A DNA stretch of 64,000 bases from Acanthornis magna (Eukaryota; Chordata; Aves; Passeriformes; Acanthizidae): positions 15,185,501 to 15,249,500 of the forward strand of contig JAWUZG010000036.1 of NCBI GenBank assembly GCA_036785705.1, given 5' to 3'. The translations under genes and the position numbers were made by a program. The notes beneath the pieces are model-generated. The model saw only the letters and a program-made list of their open reading frames with translations, made no database searches and was not told the DNA's origin. Numbering within the stretch: position 1 is the stretch's first letter; the number at the start of each line of letters is the position of its first letter. This document shows positions 1-10,600 of this stretch, one piece after another.

Positions 1-480
1 GTCGTTCTGTGAGATGACATGGTGTTACCCTTTGATTAATGATGTTCTATGGTATAATATGGTGCTAACCTTTGATAAAAGATCTTCTATGGATCTTCTA
101 AGATCTAATAACACACAGTATTATCCTTTGATAAAAGGTGTTCTAGGCCATGACATACACAGTGTTACCCTTCAATAAAAGATGTTCTAGGGTGTGACAC
201 ACGTGTTATCCTTCAATAAAAGATGTTCTAGGGTGTGACATGGTGTTATCCTTTCATAAAAGGTGTTCATGCTATTATCCTTTAATAAAAGGTGTTCTAT
301 GATGTGCCACAGCGTTATCCTTTCATAAAAGGTGTTCGATGGTGTGACATGCTATTATCATTTAATGAAAGGTGTTCTATGATGTGACACAGCGTTATCC
401 TTTCACAAAAGGTGTTCGATGGTGTGACACACTATTATCCTTTAATAAAAGGTGTTCTATGGTGTGACATGGTGCTCTGA
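1..480. repeat. Tandem satellite, about 40-bp unit
   Basis: About eleven to twelve units running off the left edge. The shared core is close to TTATCCTTTNATAAAAGGTG, followed by TTCTATGGTGTGAC. Unit starts at 315, 355, 395 and 435 are exactly 40 bases apart. Units near the left edge are more diverged. The right-hand units alternate between two versions, giving 80-bp dimers. One unit (246-273) has lost 12 bases. If a divergent gene starts at about 1470, this array sits in its first intron. Confidence 0.9.
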
Positions 481-769
481 GCAGTTTATTGTCACTTTGG
501 ACAAAGAAATGGAACACCGTGACCTCAGTGTATACTTGTGATTAGTGACACTACTGGCTCAGTCTGATTTCCATTCAGCATCAGCTGGGAGTTACATAAC
601 TTGGAGGACAATTTTAGTTGCAACTTTCCAAGTTATTTTTCCTTAAACCATTTAGATTTAAAAGGCCACAACCTTATCTTTTTCTCCAGGCAAAGCAGGT
701 TTAAAATACAGCATTAAATGAATGGCAAGATCTGGACCAGCTCTCGCTACATTATCTTCTGCCCACAGC
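481..769. other. Unique spacer between satellite and CpG island
   Basis: AT-rich single-copy-looking sequence. I see no exon, RNA gene or repeat in it. It would be intronic for the predicted divergent gene. Confidence 0.5.
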
Positions 770-850
770 CCACGAGCAAACCGGTGTGCGGCCAAACCCA
801 CGCCAGGCAAATCCCATCGTGGAGACTGGGAAAGCCGGGAAGGCCGGCGG

Positions 851-1066
851 CCGGGGATGCACAGATGCGGGCACTGGGGACCCCTACCTGCCCCCCATGA
901 GGGACAGCGCAAGTGTCACCGGCCGGGGATGCACAGATGCGGGCACTGGGGTCCTCTATCCGCCCACCATGAGGGACAGCACGGGTCCCACCGGCCGGGG
1001 ATGCACAGATGCGGGCACTGGGGTCCTCTATCCGCCCACCATGAGGGACAGCACGGGTCCCACCGG
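851..1066. repeat. Three tandem copies of a 72-bp GC-rich repeat
   Basis: Copies run 851-922, 923-994 and 995-1066, each beginning ccggggatgcacagatgcgg. Copies 2 and 3 look identical; copy 1 differs at about ten bases. Because 72 is divisible by three, open frames pass through on both strands, but these are repeat artefacts rather than genes. A variable-number minisatellite is likely. Confidence 0.92.
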
Positions 1067-1318
1067 CCGGGCCGCGCTCCCGCCCCACGCCTACCTCCCG
1101 GTCCCTCCCAGGCCCGGGTCCGCTCGCTCGGGCCACAAGGACAACTCTGCACCATCCGCGGCGCGGGCCCCTCCCGGCACCGCACGGACCGCGGCCGCAC
1201 CGCCCGGGGCCCGATCCACCCCACCGCCCCAGAGCTCCGCGGACCGCGGGCGTGGGGAGCGCAGCCTCCCCACGCCCGCGGAGCTGCGCTCGCCGCGGGG
1301 ACGGGGCATCGCCCTTAC

Positions 1319-1470
1319 CGTGCGAGATGCGGCGAGTCCGCGCTGCCTCCGGCTGCGAGACGCCAGGGACGTGGGGGCGTGAGGAGGCGGCGGAAGCGGA
1401 TGCGCAGAACGGCGGCGGAGCGGGGCTGAGCGCTGCGCCCGCGGGCGGCGAGAGGGCGGCGCGGCAGTGA
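1319..1470 (-). other. Predicted first exon of a divergent gene, likely SGTB (non-coding)
   Basis: On the minus strand the sequence reads CACG|GTAAGG, a near-perfect splice donor, with the exon ending at 1319. It lies inside the CpG island and faces away from NLN. SGTB, a small glutamine-rich co-chaperone with TPR repeats, is the head-to-head neighbour of NLN in mammals, and its first exon is non-coding there; the rest would lie left of position 1. The 5' limit is a guess. No SGTB coding sequence is visible in the window, so the gene name is inference from synteny. Confidence 0.45.
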
Positions 1471-1482
1471 GAGAGAAACCGG

Positions 1483-1600
1483 TCCTCCCTCCTCCTATCC
1501 TGCCTCCTCCGCTTCTCTGCCGCCTCTCTTTCCTCCTCCGGCCTTTTCTCCTCCTCCTCTCTTCTTCCTCCTCCTCCGCCGCGCCCCCCGCACCGCCCCC
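1483..1600 (+). promoter_or_regulatory. C/T-rich tract, probable NLN 5' UTR or core promoter
   Basis: About 118 bases that are nearly all C and T on the + strand, with repeated CCTCCTC and TCTTCCTCC blocks, ending two bases before the ATG at 1602. Such tracts occur in TATA-less promoters and 5' UTRs. The transcription start is not determinable here but probably lies in or just before it. Confidence 0.5.
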
Positions 1601-1601
1601 C

Positions 1602-1633
1602 ATGCTGTCGCTGTGCGCGGGCGCGGCTCGCAG
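1602..1633 (+). CDS. NLN: NLN exon 1, start codon and leader
   Basis: Encodes the first ten residues plus two bases ([10 protein letters not shown], then AG). The donor AG|GTAAGG is strong. Joining to exon 2 gives AGG (Arg11). The resulting leader has Arg at 10, 11 and 20 and no acidic residue before Met21, as expected of a mitochondrial targeting peptide; human NLN has a leader of similar length and type. The start was chosen because it is the ATG just upstream of a good donor inside the CpG island and splices in frame. Residues before Met21 are poorly conserved in the family, so the exact start is less certain than the other exons. Confidence 0.8.
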
Positions 1634-4600
1634 GTAAGGGCGCAGGGCAGGTGGTGGCGCCGCGGGACCCGGGACGGGGGCGGTGTCCGGTGTGGGGGTG
1701 GGTGAAGGCGGCGGGGCGTGAGGGTGAGGGGGCGGGGGGGTGTGTGTGGGGGGGGGGAGTGTGTAGGGGCCGCCCGGCCGGACTGGAAGCCGAGGGAGTC
1801 CGGAGCCGCCCGCGGCTGACGGGAGGTTCCCTCGCTCGGGGAGCCGGGCCTCACCGCCGGGCCTGAGGGGGAGCTGCCGCGGGGGCATGGGCCGCGCTCC
1901 GAGGGGCCAGGCAGACAGCGGGGCAGGAAACATGACTGCCTGTGGGGCTTATTGCCTCAGCTCCTGGCGCGTTTCCTACAGCCTGCCTTCCCTGCCGTAG
2001 GCTCCGTTATGCACGGCTTCCAGGTGGGCAGGGCGGGCGAGGCGAGGCGAGCTGTCCTTTTGGTACTCCTTGCACTGAATGTCAGACTCACTGCAGGAGA
2101 AGTGGGCAGGAACACAATGGAGTGAGGGATACGGCTGTAGCAGCGGGGCTCTGCAGCGAGGTGTATGTGAAGCGAGACCGGCAGCATGCTTAAAGTAGCT
2201 TTATGAAAAGGTGTGTCACTACTACGCTTTATAGGACGGGTCAGACAGGTACCAGTATACTGTCAAAAGGTTTTAAAATAGGAGATTACTTCTCCGTAAT
2301 GAACAATAGCTCTAAATGGACCCCAGAAAACCGGTGTGAAAGAAGGCTTATAGTCAGTTCTAGGTGGACTAGACAAATGACCATAATTGCTTTTATTTTG
2401 GCCTCTCATTTTTTTCCAAAGGACTACATTTGATAGGAAGCACTGAAATAGTAGAAGGGTCACGTTGTGGTAAAGAGGATGGAGCTGAATTTCATCATGA
2501 AATGAAAAAGATGGTTGCCTCACATGTCTTTTGAGAAATGATAGTCGTGTGCTTACTCCACAAATTGTACAGTTTTTGTCCTATTTCACAGCCTTTGTTC
2601 ATGTCAAAATTGGATTGAGGGGTATTAGCACATAGAAAATAAGAATCTGAATATTTTCATAAGCCTCCTGCTGTTGAAAATTAAGTGATTTGTTTTCTGG
2701 TGCCAAATAAAGTGCACATGTATTTTCTTTTCCTAATTCACATTTGCATTTTCACTGTACTCCATTTTTCAGTTGACTGACTTTGTCTTACAGATTTTTC
2801 CATCAAAAAGAGGGAAAGGATGGAAGGAGTTTTTTTTGTTTCTCTTTAGATAAAAGTTTTCTCTTTGGTTGCAATTTGCATCTGGACAGTGAAGATACCT
2901 TCTTCTTAAGTAAAATTAGTAGAATGGGGAATGGTTGTTGCACTTCATTAATTTTTTTTTTCCCAAGTCATCATTTCAGTGTGCCCAAATAATTGTTTCA
3001 TAAAAGAGAGTATTTTTGAGCATGTCACAGTGACCTCTTAGCTTTCAAAAGTTAAGGAGTTGGTCACAGAAATCTTGAATAGGTTCCATCCCAGCTTCTA
3101 TTTTCCTGAGGGCATCTTAACATGAGATAAAAATGACAGTTCTTAGCAAGGTTCAGGTATCATGCTGTACATTAAATAAAATGATGTTAAAGTTTGATGA
3201 TTTTGATTAAAATAGGCAGCTTTGCAGAAGGAGGCTTTTTCTAATTAAAGTTTTTTCCCATTCGGATTCAAAGACTTAGATTTAATTCAATAAAATACCT
3301 GGCTAGATCAATTAAGTAAGCTCTAAATCTCTTAATGAGGATATTCTTAGATATGAAAAAAATAAAAGCAGATACACTGATTTAAATAATTTCAGTGTCC
3401 TAAAATAATTGTCTTGGATTCATGAATTCTGGGGTGTTTGAAAATTTTCAAAATCAGAATTTGGGTTTGAAAATCCATATATATGAGTGAGACAGGTACC
3501 AACATACTATTCTGTCACTGAAAAGAAACTCTAAACACTGGCATTTCTCTTGCGGAGGAGGAAAACCAGCAAGAAACTGAGGTTGAGAAGAGGCAGAAGG
3601 AGGAATGACATTGGAGGGCAAAGAAATGGGAAGAAGTTCTATAGTAATTTTCTAATTTTGTACTTATAACAACAGTGTGTCTGATTCCTTTCATTGAAGT
3701 ATCAGGTCCAACACCTCAGAAATGGCAAAGTCCAGATGAGACATTTGGGACATTTTTGCCTTTTTGATCTGTGGCATAACCCCTTCTGTGTATTGCAACA
3801 GCATTTTTTCCTGTAGTCAAATGCGACAGCTACCACCGTTCTAACCACAGCAGGCTCCTGAAGAGCAATTTGTCTATTAGACGGAGTTTGCAGAAATAAA
3901 TTGTTTCCTGGACTGGGTGAGACAAAGCTGTTGAGCTGGGAAGAATCCCATGGATTTCATTTGACCCATGGAGCACCAGTAAGACCAGCCTAAGCAATGT
4001 TGTTGATGTCTTTTGAGGTCATACCTGTTCTATCATTCTCATTATAAAGCAAGAAATGCCTGACTTGGAAAGATTTCTTTAAAATAGTTTGGGTTAGTTC
4101 AAAAATCTAACCTTTCTTCTGCAGGAGTCAGGATGAGGTACCTCAGAAAGCAAGTAAGATAATATATACATTCAATATTACCTTTTCAGAACAGGCTAGA
4201 CATTAGGGACTTCCTAACACAAAACTGTTTTTTCAATATGATCTTTTACAAAAATCTGTCCAGTGATACCTTTTTATATTGAAAATATTCCCTAAAACTC
4301 TCTTGCTGGTTTTGTTGGAAGTTACAGGTTAAAATTTGATCCCTATTCATTCTCTCTATCCTCTTGATCATCGTTTAAATCTCTGGAGTACTTCCTCAGT
4401 TGCACTTTACTCTCTGCAGTTTTGGGGGGGGGGGGGGGCGGGGGGGGGCTGTCCACTCCGTAGAAACCCAGTCTAGTTAGGATTTGTACTTTGAAATGGA
4501 GTCCATTGCTCAATGCAGCTGGTTGTTTCTAAGTTATCATGACTTGGTAGAACAGAAGGTTTTGGCAAGTGGGAGAACAGAAGACAATAGTGTTTAACTG

Positions 4601-7600
4601 TTGGGAGGATCAGAAATGCATGTAGTATGCATGTGCTTCATACATGTGGTATAATGAATTTCTGTGTTTTGTTGTGTTCCACCTCTACTAAATCCTATCA
4701 TTTCCTTCTTTGCAGTTGCTTCTTTGTTGAAGTTTTCATTGAACTGTTTTGTCTCCAGAATGTTTAGAAGTCTCACAGCTCATCCTGTGTATATAAAGTC
4801 AGAAGTGTGTTTCATTTATTAAGACTGAAATTCACTTTGTTAATGGTTTTAAATTTTTCTGTGTTGTGACATTCTTTTTCATCTTTTTGTGGCTGCCTTT
4901 AGTATACTGCACTGTTGTGAGTAAATAATCATGAGTAAATTTTGTCACTTCATTAATCCCAGATTTTTGTAGCTAATGTATAAACACATGAAAGAATATG
5001 GAACCCTACAGGATTCCACAGGTCACATAGTTCATTCAGAAAAATAAGCAGCCATTTTTAACAGCCTAGTTTTTTTAACCAGTAACTGCAAGAAGGTCTA
5101 CCTTCTCGTTTCACAGCAGCATAGTTTCTTTAGGACCTTTTGGTCAACAGTGTATGGAAATAAAATAGATTATATTAAGTGAATGATAGATTTGTGAGTC
5201 TACTTTTTTCTCTGTAGAGGAGACTCCTTTTCACTAAATGTTGTCTGTGCTTAGATTAAGGAAAGCCAGGTGAGGTTGGTGGTAATTATACTTGTTTCTG
5301 AGCAAAATATTACTGGGCACATGTGTTTTCCATACCATCTCTAAGAGAAGTTCCATCTTTAGCAGACACCTTTTATTTTCTACAGTATAATGTTAAATAA
5401 GCAAAGTTCTTTGCCATGTTAATTGTGGTGGAACAATATTTCACGTAACCTGTAAGCAGCCTGGGAAGCACAGTGTTACTAAGTCACTTTCCATTCAAAA
5501 GCCAGAGAAGAAAGCAGGCTTCATTTCCTTTCCTAATTTGTAGTGTTGAGCAGGCTGTTTGAGATTTCGCAAGCACCGAAATGAACATGACATGTTCATA
5601 ATGCACTGTCTTCCTTAGAAGAACACTGGTTTAAAATGATGAGCAAGTAACTAAGGTAGAGGAGGTCATCAGCTGCTATGAAGACACAGAGTTTTCCAAC
5701 TAACTAGTGATGGCAAGATAACATTTCTCATTGCTTTGGCTGTATCAGACAAGGTTAGCAAGAAATCAAAGTGTATTTCCATGGAAGAGGCTGAACTGAT
5801 TAGCACTGCATGTAAATCAAAGAAAGTGTTTACAAACCCTTAATATTTTCCCCTGTCCTGCGCTACCTGCTCTTTTTCGGATAGAGTTAACAAGCTGTTT
5901 CTCGTGCATTAGCTAGTTGCATTCAAGTACTGGCTTATCCTGGGACTGTGTTGTTTGCACTAAACAGTCTGTGCTTCACCTGTTCTTTGTTGCTGGCCTG
6001 ATGGAAATATGATAGATGCTTATGCAGCAGCACCTGAGAGAGCTGTAGGGCCTTAAAAGCAATTTTTTTCCCCCACTGTGTTTCCACAGTTCACCTGACA
6101 ATAGAACCAAGCAGTAAGACAACCTTAATGTATGCCTTGTACCTCAGACTCAGTATAGTACAATTACTGTCTGCATACAAATGTTGATAAGCATATTCTT
6201 TCCTAAGATCCTTCAAGCAAATTGCTGTGATGGAGCTTTGCTGTGACTCACAGTGGATACAGTTCACAGAATGCTTTGAAACCTAAATTAGTAGTACTAG
6301 TGATTTGTGGTTTGGGGTTTTTTTTTGGGGTATGTTGTTTTTTTGGTTGGTTCATTGGTTGTTCCGCTTTGTTCTGTTTTTCTGCCTAGAACCATGGATG
6401 CTGTAATTTTAGAGATCGGACACTCAGCAGCAACCATACCCTAGCATTTCTGCGTGTTCCACTGCAGACTACTGTGTGGAATCACCCCCTTATATGAAAG
6501 TCAATCAGACCAGTTTCCAAATTCCTTTTGTTTAAAGACTGTTGGGGGGAGTTGGGTGGAAGGGGAGAAGAAATAACTTAAGTTTTATCATGTTTGAGCA
6601 CACTGCTAGGAGTTCCTACTTAAGATCTGGGCTCTTTTATTAGGTGACACAGAGCACCTTTTCAATTAGTTTTCTGATGTTAATTCTGTTGGAAAACCAG
6701 TAAACATTTGTAATCAGGTAGTAAGGTCATGAGCCCTGAGGGTAATGAGTGTATCAATAAATACATTTAAATGTTTGCATGACTTGTAGGTTGACTTGCT
6801 CATTTAGATTGAAGAGCTACAAGTGTAGTTCATGTAGACTGTATAGTGAACCAAGTTGCAGAGAATTTCTTCTTCAGAAAGGTGTGGTGACAAAATAAAG
6901 GTTTAGTGTCAAAAGCTGCTAGATTTTCTTTTAATTCTTCAAATGCAGCTTTAAAAATCGGTTTCTAATGGCAGTTTTTGAACTTTAAATTAGGAAGTAC
7001 TAAACATCCTGTCCTTTTGCTACAGTAAAATACATCTGTGCAAACACAGTTATGACACAGAGCCAAATACTTTTCCAAGGAAAATGGCCCAGGAATTCAA
7101 GGCATGTATTCACTGTTCCATATACTATCAAGAGCCAAACAGGGAAGAGGACTGAGAAGCAAAATGGGAAAAGGACTTCAAATGTGTTTGTCTGGCTGGA
7201 ACAAGTGTTGATTTATACTGAAGGGCTATAGCTTCATTCATTTAGGTCAGCTGAAATAATATGGCCCTGTGTTTAGCTTTGAGCCACTTAACTGTACTTT
7301 GCCGGTTCTATCTTGGATTTTTTTTCCCATTCTTGCTTTTACCTTGTGCTACCCAGTTCTCTTCTTATTTTGATTGATTTTGTCCTTGCTTTGCGATAAG
7401 CTGTGGGTCAAAACTGAAAGCAATGTGAAAGTCTATTTAAAATACAAGCAAAACCTAAGTATCTCTAAATAATTCAAATATTTTAGCCTGTTAAATTTTT
7501 CTTAAAGGCCATTCTGTGAAACAGACCAACTGTAATTTACATTATGTTAGATGCTGCTAAATATTCCTTGTGATTTGGTTTTGAAATGCTTTTTTAACCT

Positions 7601-10600
7601 GTTGCTATCATTTATATATGTTTGGTAGCACTTGGGTCTGACTTCCAGGGAAATGCTGATGTATGGCATATTATTCAAGTACCAAATAGTTTGTCAGGAG
7701 GCAAACTGTGAGTTTTTATATTGCCTTAATAGGGTGTGTCTAGTTTTTTGGTTTTATTTTGGTGAGGCCGCTAGGTGGAGTCAAAACATTGAGCCCTGTG
7801 GATATTGATTGCAGGTAACCCGTGGGTACAGGCTTCACATACACAGTGCTGCCTTCCAGCATGCAGCACTGCTCCTCTTGTAGCCTGGAAGACCAGGAAG
7901 TGTTGTTTAAGTAAGATACGCTGTTTCAAAAGATAGAGCAAAGTGTCGTTCTTGAATTTAAACTCCAGCATTTTTCATACGGTATGATACTAAGTGAAAG
8001 CATTGCTCATGGTGTTAGTTGTGGTTTGCAAATCTGCTCTTATATCCATAGAAATGTCCCCTGAAGGTATGCATAAGGTGCAGCAAGAAAAACTTAGAAA
8101 GGTGCAGCAAGAAAAATTTATTTGCATTAGAGTATTTAAGAACTTGATGACTAAATTATCTGAATTAGCACACACACACCCCTCTGTCTTTCTTTCTTTT
8201 AAAAATCCTGGCTCTCACTTCACTTCTGAAGCTGTTCTCTCACATCTTTTGTCAGGAGACAATATAGTTTTCCATTCTGCATTAATCCAATATACCCTGT
8301 TTTTGTGTGGCTATATGGAACTGTCAGATCTATTCACAAGTACAGTAAATTGGTCTGTATATATTTTTCCCAAAAATATATTCGTTTGTTCACTTTACTC
8401 TGTAAAATTATACTTGTCGTTTTAACTTATACTGTTTAGGTGATTAATTTGAAAACGGAAACTGCCATTAAAGAGTCTTGGATGGAATTATAGCTATCAA
8501 TATGTAATCAGACTTAAAAGAGGCAGCAGGCTTAAATCTTGACTGTATTATATAGTGATTGTCAGTAGTAGGACCATGTTGTGGACAAGCTTGCAGGTTT
8601 TTGTCTGTATTTTCTGAAGCTGGTGCTATTCCTCCCTGCTGCTTCTTCACAGATTGTGGCTTTCTTGTTTTATTTTAATAGTGTTAATGGAACATGCCAA
8701 CAAAAGGCTGCTTGTCACATATTTCAGTCATGGAAAACGTTTCTAAGCAAAACCAGGCTTACATCAATGTTTAATATATTTAAGATACTGCACAAGTTAA
8801 AAATCAACTTTGTAAATTCAATTGCATTGTTTGTCTTTGCAGCAGTTATGTTGGCCACTGTATTGCTGTAATAGAGTATTATGAAGGTTCTTCCCCTTTC
8901 TAAAATCAAATCAAATTTCTATTTTCCAGAAGCAGCAAGTAATCAAATTGTAGATTTGTTGGTAAAAGAAATTACCTGGCATTCTGCAATTATTGCAGTC
9001 TGCAACTTAGAAGCTTTGCTTTATTCTTTAAAATCCTCTTTTAGAAGTAGATACTGAGCTTCTAACTGTTATTCAACTTACTATGCTTTTGGTAGAAAAT
9101 ATCATTCTTAATGCTTTTGGGATTGGCATAATTTATGAAAACAGCTGCCTCTGTAATAATCTCTGTTACAGCTGAACGTCCAAACTAAAACTTGTGTGCC
9201 TTTCCTCCTGATGTTCCCCTAAATGGATGAAGCACTGCACAAATACATAAAATATTCAGTCTGCCCTGTATGTCATTTTACTGACATTATTAGATGCCGT
9301 GGGACTCACCCCAGAAAAAGGCCAGTTCAAGTTGCCAACAGAGGCCAGTTAGATATTTATTATAAAAATGCAATATAAATGAAGATGTGTTAATTTTGAA
9401 GGACCTCACAGGAATACAGGGCCTGGAAGAGCATTTGGGTTGATCAAATCTAGCCCCATGCTACCTTAGGTAACATAATACATTTTCTAAGCTGGTCAAG
9501 CACCATGTTATAAATAGAGGTGTTTTCACTTGCTGGGACTTACTGGACATCTCTTTCAGAATCTTACTGCCCTGAAGTTCTTTAACACTGCAAATGTCTG
9601 TTGCAATTCTAGCTTACATTAATTCCTAACCAGTTTATTTTAATTTGTTCTTATGCCTGTATTGCCTCTTAGCATCAATAGCTATTTGAACTTTAGGACA
9701 TTTAAATTGTATACTCAATAACAGCTATTGTCTTGAGACTCTTCTTGCTAGACAAAATTCATGCATTTCATATATGTTTCTGGCAGTAGTGCAAGTTTAG
9801 GCAGCTACTGACACTTTTTATCCTTTGTTTAGTTCAACACAGCTGTTTTGAAGTCACTTACCAAATAGGTGATGAGACTGATTAGCTGGTAAAAAGCTGT
9901 CCCTCGTGGATGATTTTGGTCTGCTTTCTTTTTCGCCTGTATGCTGTCCTGAATCTTTCCAAAGTGTGACCCTACCAACGGTTGTGCTGGTGCCATTGAT
10001 GGGATGCTGTACAGGGGCAGAAAGGAGCAACCAAGGGAGGAACACTGATGGAAATGTCTTAAGGCAGTACTGTTGCTTTATACTTAACCCAGGCTTGTTT
10101 AGATACCTCTAGTGTTCTGCACTGCACCAGAGAAAATTGAGGGTGATAGCTGAAACAGTTTGAGCAAGACAGTTCAGGCATTAGCAGCAGCCTATGCAAG
10201 GCTTCCATCCTTCCATCTCATTTAAACTCAATCAGCTTCTGATTCCTCAATCCAAGCAGTAGTTGGCTGCTCCATAATGTTGCTGCTGTTTACCAAAAGC
10301 AAGCCTAAAATAGTTATTGTACCTGCTTGCTTCAGTGTTTGAAGGAAACTCTTTGCTGTTGCATGAGGTTCCAAGCATTATTAATAGAATTTATTTTCCA
10401 ATTGTATATTTGGGAAGTTAAAGATTCCCTCAGTGATACAGTGTAATATTTTCTCTCTAATAGCATGACAAATGTTACTGCAGGGTATTTTTGAGCTTCA
10501 TACTATTTTAACTCTACACTTCTTTCTTGTTTCTTTATAGTCTATTTATACTATTTGGTCTTGGCATTGTTTCTTTGTTTCCTTCTTGAACAGGTATTAA

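Larger units (their letters stand above)
770..1880. promoter_or_regulatory. CpG island, probable divergent promoter
   Basis: GC-rich, CpG-dense block in an otherwise AT-rich window, placed over NLN exon 1 and a minus-strand splice donor at 1319. Limits were judged by eye. It holds CG-rich motifs such as gatgcgcag (about 1399, NRF1-like half site) and several G/C boxes. In mammals SGTB and NLN start close together in opposite directions, so the same arrangement is likely here. No TATA box is evident near exon 1. Confidence 0.75.

Noticed and set aside
722..1429. Long overlapping open frames on both strands across the CpG island
   Set aside because: They are produced by GC-rich sequence and the 72-bp tandem repeat (a multiple of three). 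The Pro/Arg/Gly-rich peptides show no family similarity.
1091..1933. 280-codon minus-strand open frame over the NLN promoter
   Set aside because: Pro/Arg-rich low-complexity translation of the C/T tract and GC-rich DNA; it crosses NLN exon 1 and the predicted divergent donor.
7994..8425. 143-codon open frame in NLN intron 1
   Set aside because: No domain, partly built on a 24-base local duplication (8077 and 8101), and lacks exon-like boundaries.
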